This document shows, one piece after another, positions 26,124-34,959 of a stretch of 40,576 nt of DNA. Every line of letters starts with the position of its first letter. The first letter of the stretch is position 1. Both the position numbers and the translations under genes were made by a program. The notes beneath the pieces were generated by a model. That model had not been told where the DNA came from. It made no database searches and worked only from the letters and a program-made list of their open reading frames with translations. Source of the stretch: Bacteroidales bacterium (lineage in GTDB: Bacteria; Bacteroidota; Bacteroidia; Bacteroidales; JAADJA01). Location of the stretch: positions 1-40,576 of the forward strand of contig JALSSR010000208.1 of assembly GCA_026984135.1 (NCBI GenBank). The letters run 5' to 3'.

Positions 26124-27350
26124 CTAAGAGCCTATGTTATACTTATCAAATGTTTGATACAACATTTCTATTTTTCTGTCAACCGCATCATAGTATTCTT
26201 TCATCTCTTTGGTGTTCATTCCGTTTTTTCGCCACTTATCCAAATATTTTTCACCCTCATAAAGAATCATATTCTCAAAGGGTTTGATTTTTTGCATAAT
26301 ACCTGTGTTATCGCCGTTGATTAGGGCGTTAATATTAATGTAATACTTTGCATGGGAACCGAGACGATATGAATAAACCTTTTTTTTCTGTTCAAGTGCA
26401 TAATGGCAGAGGGGTGCATCTTTTAAGCTGTCGTCGTATTGCATTACTTGTGGCAGGATGCCGTCCTTATTCAACCACACGGGTATTGTAACGGTTGTAA
26501 GCGGAAACCCGAGCATTGTCCACATTGTAGTGAATGCGGGGTCTTCCCCGTTTTTTACTCCCTGTACTATACAAGATGACGAGCTACCGCTGCGCGGGAT
26601 AAAATCCTTAAAAAAGACCATTTTTTCGGTATTCTCCGGTAAGTTGCCATATTCCGCAACAAGGTCGGTTCCCGTTAGCGAATGAGTAAGGTTTCGCGAT
26701 ATATCATCAACTATTGTTCTGTATGTCAAGCTATTGTTTGCAACGGCATCTCTAAAGACTTCATCGGCCGTAACATACCTGATATAACCGCCTCCCTTTC
26801 CCATTTCGCCTGTAAACGAGTAGTTTGTACGGATAAGGTAGCCGTAAGGAGCAACCGCAGGGTCATTGGCATCAATTTTAGCATACTTAAAATTACCCAA
26901 TTCAAAATATGCGGCACCGCCCCGGGCATCAATAACTCCGAAATTGGCTTCCAGTCTGTAAGGCTTTTTGCGTTTGTCAAGAAATTTCTCAAAATCCGCA
27001 ATTGTGGCACAATTTTGCAAAGCCTCTTTCATCAATCTGCCTTCGTAGCCTGTCTGAGTAATAGTGTCGTTATTCAGATTATAACTTGCGGAGTTCATAA
27101 TGGCAAACCCTTCGCTGTTGTAACCTATCCATATACTTTTTCCCGAAGTGTCAATGGAGTTTACCAATCCGACACAGGAATACTTTCCGTCTTCGAAGAT
27201 TACAATTCTGTTGTTAACGGCCCAGGTATCGCGGTGTTTCAGCAAAAGAGGGCGACCGTCTTTTGTGTATTTTCCTGAAATGACGGCAGTTGTACACGAA
27301 AACAACTTTGCCGAAGCCAGAATGAGAATTAATAAAAGAGCTTTTTTCAT
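26124..27350 (-). CDS. Ntn-hydrolase family linear amide C-N hydrolase (C45 / choloylglycine-hydrolase-like)
   Basis: MKKALLLILILASAKLFS|CTTAVISGKYTKDGRPLLLKHRDTW; candidate N-terminal nucleophile Cys directly after the signal peptide; IGYNSEGFAIMNSASYNLN; EANFGVIDARGGAAYFELGNFKYAKID. Confidence 0.78.
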   Translation of the reverse strand: MKKALLLILILASAKLFSCTTAVISGKYTKDGRPLLLKHRDTWAVNNRIVIFEDGKYSCVGLVNSIDTSGKSIWIGYNSEGFAIMNSASYNLNNDTITQTGYEGRLMKEALQNCATIADFEKFLDKRKKPYRLEANFGVIDARGGAAYFELGNFKYAKIDANDPAVAPYGYLIRTNYSFTGEMGKGGGYIRYVTADEVFRDAVANNSLTYRTIVDDISRNLTHSLTGTDLVAEYGNLPENTEKMVFFKDFIPRSGSSSSCIVQGVKNGEDPAFTTMWTMLGFPLTTVTIPVWLNKDGILPQVMQYDDSLKDAPLCHYALEQKKKVYSYRLGSHAKYYININALINGDNTGIMQKIKPFENMILYEGEKYLDKWRKNGMNTKEMKEYYDAVDRKIEMLYQTFDKYNIGS

Positions 27351-27360
27351 AGTTTAAAAT

Positions 27361-28851
27361 TTATTTTTTTTCGGGGAACCAGCCTCCGTTTGAAGTGTTA
27401 ATTCCATCTGCATTGGCAACGCCGCCGAAGGTATAAATACCCATTTCCATAACCATCAGTTCTTTTGCCGGAATCGGGAAATGGAGTAGTGTTCCGTACT
27501 GTAACATATCTCGCCGGCGCATATCAAAGAAAGCGATACCGAAGCCTGTTTGTATCAGCTCGATATCACGCTCATAGAAAATAGCCTTGAGTAAATCTTC
27601 TTTTGAGATAGTTTCTTCGAGGGGTGCTAATCCGCCTCTTTCCGTCCTTGAACCGTCATTAACGATTTGTACGGCTCCGGCGATGTCACCGAGTTCTGCA
27701 AGAGCTTCGGCTTTAATAAGGTCGTTTTCGGCCAAAATAAAATCAGGTGAAGGGCCTGTGGTAGTAGTTATTGAAAGAGGGTATCTGACATATTCATAAT
27801 TTGAATAATGGTAGTAACCTCTTTCCGGCTTCATATTGTTTTGTGCATTAAATGCAAAATCGGAATCAAGTCTTTTATCGTCAGATACTGCTTTTTCAGG
27901 ATTATGTCCGTCATCCGGGAAACGCCATGGATAATTCGGATCCATAAGGTTTATTATTCTACAGTCAATTCTTGCCCAGCCGGGTCTTACGGTATAGTGA
28001 CGGAACCAACTTCTCCAGGTTGATCCGTCCATATAAGGAGCAAGGTCTTGTTCAATACCATTTTCTGCATAATGCAGAACTCTGTTCCAGTCTGTTTGAC
28101 TGTTTTGCTGTTTATTTCGCGGTGCATAAATAAGAAATCTTGCAGCAAAGGAGTTTGCAAGCTGAGCAATCTCATCATCAGTATATTGCGAACCGTTAAT
28201 ATAATTATCAGGGAGAGTGAAAGAGACTCCCGGTCTGTTACAAATTGCAATCGCCGAGTCGAGAGATACAATGGCCGCTTCGACCACATCCATATAAGGT
28301 GATAGGGGTGTGGTATTCGGATCGGAAAATTCTTTCATTATAAATGCTTTGTCATACACCAGTCCCAGATAACCAAGTGAAAATCCCTGAATCAAATAAC
28401 TAATTGCCCTGACCTTTTGTGTTTCATCAACGTCGTCAATAACTATTTCCATACCACCCTCAATTTTTTCAAGTACTGAATTCATCATCACAAGATTACC
28501 ATAAAGTTCTTTCCAATACTCCTCATAAATATGTGCATACGTGTACGACACAGAATTGTTAAACGGTTGCCGTGGTTCCATTGACAAATGATACATTCCG
28601 CTGTTAGCCCAGGAGCACGTGCCCTGGTCGGCGGCAACCCACATTGACATACGTGGAGAGATGCTGGAATTATTTGTCATAAACCAATTATAAAACCCGC
28701 TTAAAGCTATACTGTTAACATCTTCAGGGTTTTTTAATGCTCTTTCCTTATCAGGATCATTCAGATTTTTAACATCCAAATCTTTCGTACACGAACCGAT
28801 TAGGATGGCAAATAATGTAAATGCTAAATAAAATATATATCTGTTTTTCAT
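27361..28851 (-). CDS. SusD/RagB family outer-membrane lipoprotein
   Basis: Lipobox LIGSC; DPNTTPLSPYMDVVEAAIVSLDSAIAI; FILAENDLIKAEALAELGDIAGAVQIVNDGS; IFYERDIELIQTGFGIAFFDMRRRDML; LHFPIPAKELMV. Confidence 0.93.
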   Translation of the reverse strand: MKNRYIFYLAFTLFAILIGSCTKDLDVKNLNDPDKERALKNPEDVNSIALSGFYNWFMTNNSSISPRMSMWVAADQGTCSWANSGMYHLSMEPRQPFNNSVSYTYAHIYEEYWKELYGNLVMMNSVLEKIEGGMEIVIDDVDETQKVRAISYLIQGFSLGYLGLVYDKAFIMKEFSDPNTTPLSPYMDVVEAAIVSLDSAIAICNRPGVSFTLPDNYINGSQYTDDEIAQLANSFAARFLIYAPRNKQQNSQTDWNRVLHYAENGIEQDLAPYMDGSTWRSWFRHYTVRPGWARIDCRIINLMDPNYPWRFPDDGHNPEKAVSDDKRLDSDFAFNAQNNMKPERGYYHYSNYEYVRYPLSITTTTGPSPDFILAENDLIKAEALAELGDIAGAVQIVNDGSRTERGGLAPLEETISKEDLLKAIFYERDIELIQTGFGIAFFDMRRRDMLQYGTLLHFPIPAKELMVMEMGIYTFGGVANADGINTSNGGWFPEKK

Positions 28852-28862
28852 TTTTTATTGAT

Positions 28863-31800
28863 TTAAAATGTTATTTGTAAGGAGCCTGAAAAAGTTCTGA
28901 AATTGGGATAACCGAAGTCATCAAAATAGTAGTTTGTCAGGTCACTTCCCGAAGCCACTTCCGGATCGTATCCTGTATATTTTGTTATTGTAAAAACATT
29001 TTGTGCCTGAATACCAAGCCGTATTGACTTGATAAGTCCTCGTGCAAACCAGGCCATTTGGTCTTTGTTGAATGTGTAATATAGTGAAATTTCCCTCAGT
29101 TTTAAAAATGAGCCGTCTTCAACAAAATAGGAATTAACTTCAGTATTCTTATAAAATGTACTGTAATAGTTTATTGATTTTTTCTCACTCTCGGGCTTTC
29201 CGAACTGGTCAAATTCAATTGCTCTTAAATCCCTGAAAGTATATTGACGTGTAAAGTTATAAACATCACCACCATTTTTCCAAGCAAGAAGGAAATATAA
29301 CGTAAATCCCTTAAAATCAAATGTGTTGGATAACGAAAGGTTGAAATTCGGATTGCCGTTACCGATTTGAACTTTATCGGCAAGACCGTCATTGTCAATA
29401 TCGAGGGCAACGGGTATTTCATCATTAGTGCCTTCGGTACCTTTAGGAATAACATAACCGTCGGAGTTTAACTGATAGTCATCAATGGTTTTTCCTGCCG
29501 GAAGTTGGTTGGCCATCTCATCCAGACTTTTTACCCATTTATACCCGTACATAACTGCAAAGGTCTCTCCTTCACGGAAATAAAATGCGTTTTTCGGTCC
29601 TGTGTTATATGGCGGGATAACCAGTTTAGTTATTGTTTGACGAATTCTGTCGAACATAAGATTAATGTTCCAGTTAATATTGTTATTTTTAATTATTGAA
29701 GAAGATAAAGTTGCCTCAAATGCCTGGGCATTAATATCTCCAACATTTGCCCATTGATTAGAGTATCCTGTGTTTGAAGGTACGGGAGCATTTCTGATTG
29801 CGCCTTTGGTATTTGAATTTGAATATACAAATTCAAAGGAAAAACGGTTCAGAAAATCCATATTCAACCCGACTTCAAATTCTCCTGTAATGGAAGGTTT
29901 AAGGTTTTTGTTACCCATTGTGCCGGGAACAACATAACTACCATTTCCCGACCAGGTTTCATACTGCCAGCTAAATCCCGGGCGCTGACCTGAAGTCCCG
30001 TATGCTGCTCTTACCTTTAATTCCTGTATGCCGGGTATTTCAATTCCTTGTGTAATTCTGTACGCTCCTGATATTCTGTAAAAGGGATGCCATCTTTCGT
30101 TTGCGCCAAAAAGAGAAGACCCATCCATACGATAAAGCATAGAGAGTAGATATTTGTTTTGGTAATCAAGATCAACAATGCCGATGTAGTTTATTGCTAC
30201 TTTTTTCCCTTCATATGAACTCATGGAGCCTTTTGTCGGGTCAGTCCAGTCTAATTGAGGAACATCCGCAACACTGAATTCCCGGCCCGTGACCCAGAAA
30301 TCATTATAGCTTTGATTCTCATACAGGTAGCTGAGTTTGAGTTTTCCTGTGAAATCGTTTATCTGTTTAATATAGTTTATTGTAGTCTGAAAGTTTTGAT
30401 TAAACTCATAATATGACTCTTTATAAAGGCTTCCTTTAATGTAAGTAGGAGCATCATACAGATATCCTTTTGGTGTATAAGTATTCCATTGTTTGTTTCT
30501 GTATTCGTAGGAATATTTAACGTTTGCGGTCAATCCTTCATAAATATCCCATATTGCTCTTACATTACCGATAAAGCTCATTCTCTTGGAATTTCTTTCA
30601 CGATATGCCAGCGGATAGAGAGGGTTTTGGGCTATGCTCCAGGGATCAGGATCTACAAGATAAGGTGTCCCGTTATCATTTGGTTGAGTAAGATCAACAT
30701 CTGGCCCCATAAACAATAGATCGTTGAATGTTGCATTTGAACCGGGGTTATCCGAATTTGTTGTCAAAAACAGATTTGATGTGGAAATTTTTATCTTTTT
30801 CGAGACATTATGATCAAGATTCAAACGCAAGTTATTCCTTTTATAACCTTCTGTTTCAAAAAGTATTCCCTGCTGGCGGTTGTGTTCATACGACACCATA
30901 AAGCTAGAGGTTTTTGAAGCTCCTGAAAAAGAGATATATGATGTACTGTAGGCACCTTTTGTATAAAACAGGTCCTGATTATTATATATTTTAGCATATG
31001 GCTGATCGGCATAAGTTTTATCAGGGTCATTCAGGATTCTGTTTCCGCTAATGGGATACCCGTCGTCATTATACCAAATGCCGGCGTATCTTGTATAAGA
31101 ATAGTCTTCCCAGTCATCGGCAAGTTTATACGGATGGTGTGTGCTAAGTTCAATTTGTTTTGCAAGCTTCTGAAATCCATATTCCTGTCTGAAAATTACA
31201 GATGTTTTATCTTTTCCCGAGGCTTTACCTCTTTTGGTTGTGATAACAATTACCCCGTTTCCTGCCTGAGAACCATACAGAGCCGATGCGGCAGCTCCTT
31301 TTACAACTTCATAAGATTCAATATCATCGGTATTGATATCAGCCAGATTTGTATAAAGAATTGTCCCGTCAAGAACGATCATGGGTTTCTGATTACCGGT
31401 TAGTGATGATGACCCGCGAATTCTTATTGCAGCACCGCTTCCGGGCAAACCGTTTGCTCTAATAACATCCATACCGGCTACCTTACCTTGTAAAGCGGTT
31501 GCTGCGGAAGAGGGAGGTGCTTTATCAATCTCGCTTGCATCAACTTTAGTAACACTTACGGTTAGGTTTTTTCTGGGTGTTGCACTTGCAACTCCTGAAA
31601 TAACGACCTCTTCCAGTCCGAAAACATCTTCTTCGAGCTGAACATTTATTTCCGTTTTTCCGGCTATGGGAACCTCAACCTGCTTGTATCCCATAAACGA
31701 AAACACCAATGAAGCGGCATCTTCCGGAACGGTAATTTCATACTTGCCGTCAATATCTGTTGCAACTCCGATAGTTGTTCCTTTAACAAAAACATTGACA

Positions 31801-32255
31801 CCCGGAAGAGTAGTTCCGTCGGTTTTTGATGTTACGGTTCCTTTAATTGTTTTTTCCCCACCCTCCTGACCTTTTTGCTTTACCGGTACCGGCTTTTTTT
31901 CAACCTCTTTTTCCTTGATTACGTAATAATCATCTCTTAATTTTTTAAATTGAAAATCAGTGCCGTCGGTGAGCTGATTCAATGCCTCTTCAGCATCTTT
32001 ACTTTTAAGGATTTTTTTAGAATCCTTATTTATTTTATTAATTATTTTTTTGTCCTTCTTGGCTGCCTGAGCATCAATAGTTATTGAAATGTCGTATTTC
32101 GATTCTATCTTTTCAATAAACTTTTCAACTCCGGCAGTGCTGTTATCACCCTGTCCGTTGCTTATCGCTATCGAAGGAAACCCCAGGACACTTAGGAAAA
32201 ACGTCAAGATTAATCCAAATCTTGAGAAAAGTAAAAGTCTGTTTTTCATATACAA
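28863..32255 (-). CDS. SusC/RagA family TonB-dependent receptor with N-terminal STN domain
   Basis: STN-like KFIEKIESKYDISITIDAQ...AEEALNQLTDGTDFQFKKLRDDYYVIKE; CarboxypepD_reg-like IKGTVTSKTDGTTLPGVNVFVKGTTIGVATDIDGKYEI; plug GKVAGMDVIRANGLPGSGAAIRIRGSSSLTGNQKPMIVLDG...YEVVKGAAASALYGSQAGNGVIVITTKRG. Confidence 0.96.
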   Translation of the reverse strand: MYMKNRLLLFSRFGLILTFFLSVLGFPSIAISNGQGDNSTAGVEKFIEKIESKYDISITIDAQAAKKDKKIINKINKDSKKILKSKDAEEALNQLTDGTDFQFKKLRDDYYVIKEKEVEKKPVPVKQKGQEGGEKTIKGTVTSKTDGTTLPGVNVFVKGTTIGVATDIDGKYEITVPEDAASLVFSFMGYKQVEVPIAGKTEINVQLEEDVFGLEEVVISGVASATPRKNLTVSVTKVDASEIDKAPPSSAATALQGKVAGMDVIRANGLPGSGAAIRIRGSSSLTGNQKPMIVLDGTILYTNLADINTDDIESYEVVKGAAASALYGSQAGNGVIVITTKRGKASGKDKTSVIFRQEYGFQKLAKQIELSTHHPYKLADDWEDYSYTRYAGIWYNDDGYPISGNRILNDPDKTYADQPYAKIYNNQDLFYTKGAYSTSYISFSGASKTSSFMVSYEHNRQQGILFETEGYKRNNLRLNLDHNVSKKIKISTSNLFLTTNSDNPGSNATFNDLLFMGPDVDLTQPNDNGTPYLVDPDPWSIAQNPLYPLAYRERNSKRMSFIGNVRAIWDIYEGLTANVKYSYEYRNKQWNTYTPKGYLYDAPTYIKGSLYKESYYEFNQNFQTTINYIKQINDFTGKLKLSYLYENQSYNDFWVTGREFSVADVPQLDWTDPTKGSMSSYEGKKVAINYIGIVDLDYQNKYLLSMLYRMDGSSLFGANERWHPFYRISGAYRITQGIEIPGIQELKVRAAYGTSGQRPGFSWQYETWSGNGSYVVPGTMGNKNLKPSITGEFEVGLNMDFLNRFSFEFVYSNSNTKGAIRNAPVPSNTGYSNQWANVGDINAQAFEATLSSSIIKNNNINWNINLMFDRIRQTITKLVIPPYNTGPKNAFYFREGETFAVMYGYKWVKSLDEMANQLPAGKTIDDYQLNSDGYVIPKGTEGTNDEIPVALDIDNDGLADKVQIGNGNPNFNLSLSNTFDFKGFTLYFLLAWKNGGDVYNFTRQYTFRDLRAIEFDQFGKPESEKKSINYYSTFYKNTEVNSYFVEDGSFLKLREISLYYTFNKDQMAWFARGLIKSIRLGIQAQNVFTITKYTGYDPEVASGSDLTNYYFDDFGYPNFRTFSGSLQITF

Positions 32256-32258
32256 TAA

Positions 32259-33221
32259 TTATTTAAGGTTAATTATTCCGTTTTCTTCTGTTATTTTTTT
32301 ATCCGTTATATATGCAATAGCTTTAAGAATCAGATTAGGGTCGTCGGAGGGAGCAGATCCGAAAAGTTGTTTCTGCAGAGTCTTTCCGTCTTCAATATTA
32401 ATATTCAAATCATACGAATCTGAAAGAAAATCAACGGCTTCACCAACAGTACAATACTTAAAATGAAGCTTTTCGTTTAACCAGGAAAAATAGAGATTTT
32501 TGTTAACTCTATTTTGTTTAACAAAGTTGCCGTTTAAAAAAATGATTTGTTCTCCACTTTGTGATAAAAAGAACGACTTGTCCGATTCTGCCGAGGAAAT
32601 ACGCACTTTACCCTCGTTCAAAACTACCTGTATCCTTTCGGAAATATCGGAGACAGTAAATTTTGTTCCGAGAACCGTAACTGTAATATCCTTTGCATGA
32701 ACCCTGAAAGGATGAGCCGGATTTTTGGTTATTACAAAGTAAGCACGTCCAACAATGTTTACCTCTCTTTTAAAGCGATTTAACCAGTCGTTTTTGTAAG
32801 ATATTCCGGAATGTTTATCCAATGTAATCACCGAGCCGTCCGGTAGTGTAACCTTCATTGTTTTTTCAGAATTATTGCTAAATAAATGTTCGTTTGTTAA
32901 ATTATTATATAGAATAATTCCCGCACCGATTGAAAGTAAAATAATTATGGAAGCGGCAATTTTCATCCACATTCCGCCAATGCCGATTGCGGCCTTTTGT
33001 ATATCGTGTTCCGTATCAGTATCAATTTTCTCAAATATCTCTTTCCTGATTTGCGAAATATCAAATTGGTTAACATCAAAGATATTGCTGTTATAAATCC
33101 GTTCAATCACGTTATACTCATCCCGATGACTCTTTTTCCAGGAATGTGCCAATTGCATTTCCTCCGCAGTTGCTTCTCCTGCAAGGGATTTGATTACAAT
33201 ATTAATTATTTTATCATCCAT
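32259..33221 (-). CDS. FecR family anti-sigma factor
   Basis: N-terminal cytoplasmic region, single TM (IAASIIILLSIGAGIILY), MKVTLPDGSVITLDKHSGISYKNDW..REVNIVGRAYFVITKNPAHPFRVHAKDITVTVLGTKFTVSDI. Confidence 0.93.
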   Translation of the reverse strand: MDDKIINIVIKSLAGEATAEEMQLAHSWKKSHRDEYNVIERIYNSNIFDVNQFDISQIRKEIFEKIDTDTEHDIQKAAIGIGGMWMKIAASIIILLSIGAGIILYNNLTNEHLFSNNSEKTMKVTLPDGSVITLDKHSGISYKNDWLNRFKREVNIVGRAYFVITKNPAHPFRVHAKDITVTVLGTKFTVSDISERIQVVLNEGKVRISSAESDKSFFLSQSGEQIIFLNGNFVKQNRVNKNLYFSWLNEKLHFKYCTVGEAVDFLSDSYDLNINIEDGKTLQKQLFGSAPSDDPNLILKAIAYITDKKITEENGIINLK

Positions 33222-33233
33222 AACAATCGGGTT

Positions 33234-34892
33234 TTATTTTTTTATAACTTTTCGGGTTATTATATTGTTATCATATTTTACTTTTATCAGGTAAATACCT
33301 TTGTCCCAGTTGGTTGTATTTATCTCTTTAGTGCCGTTCAGGATTTCGGAATTAAAAATCAATTTACCGGAGATATCATAGATATACAAATTCGGTTTAC
33401 CGGAAATAGTCCGGTTTGATTTAATTAAAATTTTACCTGAAAAGGGATTCGGAAGGGTTGTGAAATCTGCCGATACTTCCCAATCGTTGTTAGCGGTCAA
33501 AATATCCAATTGTACTTCATTCGACCAGGTTGAAGGATACCAGTAATCGTTAACTTTTGCCCTGACCCTGTAAGAATGAATATCTGCAGGATTGTTGACA
33601 ACAATGAGTAATGCCGTGTCCTGATAGTCATTGGTAATTGTCTCCCAAGCTCCCGAGTTAATTTTTTGCTGCACCTCAAAGGCATTAACATCAATGGTAT
33701 GTGTATATTGCCATTTTAAAGTGAACATATTGGTATCAATATGCATTTGAGCATCATTCAAATAAACATTGGGAATAAAATCAAGAACACCACCGAGTAT
33801 TGTAGTATATCCGCCGGAATTGAAACCGTCCTGAATTGTAAACCAGCCGTTTCCGGAGCCCCACCAGCCCATATTGAGGTGATACCAGCGCGAGCCGTCG
33901 TCTTTTATCCAGAGCCCGTCGCAAACGATGGAATGGCCGCCACCGCTGTTATTTTCCACTGCAAGAATAACAGGGTTTGCCTCAATGATGTTTTTGTCGA
34001 GACGTTGCCAAAAGACGGAAGAGCTTTCCTGCTTGTAAAATGAATAAAACCTGAAGTAGTTGGAGCCCGTTGAAGGAATTTTGTTAACATTTGATGTGGA
34101 ACCGTTATACTCAAAATTCATTTCAAGTGCCACTGCAGCATGGAAAGCAAGTTCTCCGGCAGCTTCTCTTTGGGGGTCGGTGGAAGCCTGATTATTGTAT
34201 TTGTTTTTCATTAACCCCCATTTGTAGTATGTATTACCAAAGTCGGCACTATATGTTCCCGTTGAACTTCCAAGTCCGTCGTAGTATTCATGGTAACCCT
34301 CACCCACAGGAGGCCATTTGTAATAATGAAGAAGTGTTGAGAGCGAAATAGCCACACAACCTGCCGCATAGTGGTTCGGAGTATAATAATTCGTGACATT
34401 TATAAGTTGTCCCGTATTATTATGACAATTTACCTGTCCCCAAAGAGTATAAACATAGGGTCCGTAAATAATATCATCAACCGACTTTGCAGATTTTTTT
34501 CGGATTCCCGAATTAATAACCTGCTTCCGTGAGTTTGAAATATTATTAATGAGAGAGAAAACAGGATTATCTGCAATATTTGCCTCATCAGGAATATTTT
34601 CCGTCAATGAAAAGCCCAAAACCGGATTTGGAAATGCAAATGCGGAAACAATTACATAGCCCTGAGGTTTGAGATTAAAGACATAAGCAACCGGTTTGTT
34701 ATCATTGGAGATCATATACCAGTTATCGCCGGAAACCGAATTATCGGTTTGTTTTTTAATATTTGCTTTTGATATGAAAACTGTGGCTGACGAGAAAGCC
34801 CTGTCAAAACCAATGTTCTGAGATAAGGTAGCAGTAATAGCAAATAGTATGAGTAAAGTAGTTAAAATAGTATGTTTTACATTGGTTGTCAT
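33234..34892 (-). CDS. C10 family (streptopain-like) cysteine peptidase with T9SS sorting domain
   Basis: Pro-domain-like YVIVSAFAFPNPVLGFS; YTLWGQVNCHN; HYAAGCVAISLSTLLHYYKWP (Cys); GGGHSIVCDGLWIKDDGSRWYHLNMGWWGSGNGWF (His); C-terminal PNPFSGKILIKSNRTISGKPNLYIYDISGKLIFN. Start moved to 34892 (MTTNVKHTILTTLL); the ORF-track start at 34940 lies inside a palindrome. Confidence 0.88.
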   Translation of the reverse strand: MTTNVKHTILTTLLILFAITATLSQNIGFDRAFSSATVFISKANIKKQTDNSVSGDNWYMISNDNKPVAYVFNLKPQGYVIVSAFAFPNPVLGFSLTENIPDEANIADNPVFSLINNISNSRKQVINSGIRKKSAKSVDDIIYGPYVYTLWGQVNCHNNTGQLINVTNYYTPNHYAAGCVAISLSTLLHYYKWPPVGEGYHEYYDGLGSSTGTYSADFGNTYYKWGLMKNKYNNQASTDPQREAAGELAFHAAVALEMNFEYNGSTSNVNKIPSTGSNYFRFYSFYKQESSSVFWQRLDKNIIEANPVILAVENNSGGGHSIVCDGLWIKDDGSRWYHLNMGWWGSGNGWFTIQDGFNSGGYTTILGGVLDFIPNVYLNDAQMHIDTNMFTLKWQYTHTIDVNAFEVQQKINSGAWETITNDYQDTALLIVVNNPADIHSYRVRAKVNDYWYPSTWSNEVQLDILTANNDWEVSADFTTLPNPFSGKILIKSNRTISGKPNLYIYDISGKLIFNSEILNGTKEINTTNWDKGIYLIKVKYDNNIITRKVIKK

Positions 34893-34917
34893 AAATATAG
34901 TTTTTTTAAATATTTGT

Positions 34918-34950
34918 ACGGTTTGCAGTGCCTCAGGCACTGCAAACCGT
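34918..34950. repeat. Perfect 15-bp-stem, 3-nt-loop palindrome ACGGTTTGCAGTGCC-TCA-GGCACTGCAAACCGT
   Basis: Exact inverted complementarity between 34918-34932 and 34936-34950, between the C10 peptidase gene and the upstream repeat-protein gene. Confidence 0.93.
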
Positions 34951-34959
34951 CACTTCATT

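Noticed and set aside
26682-27278. 198-aa plus-strand ORF antisense to the Ntn hydrolase
   Set aside because: It lies wholly within a well-supported gene, and its Cys/Val/Phe-rich composition is typical of an antisense artefact.
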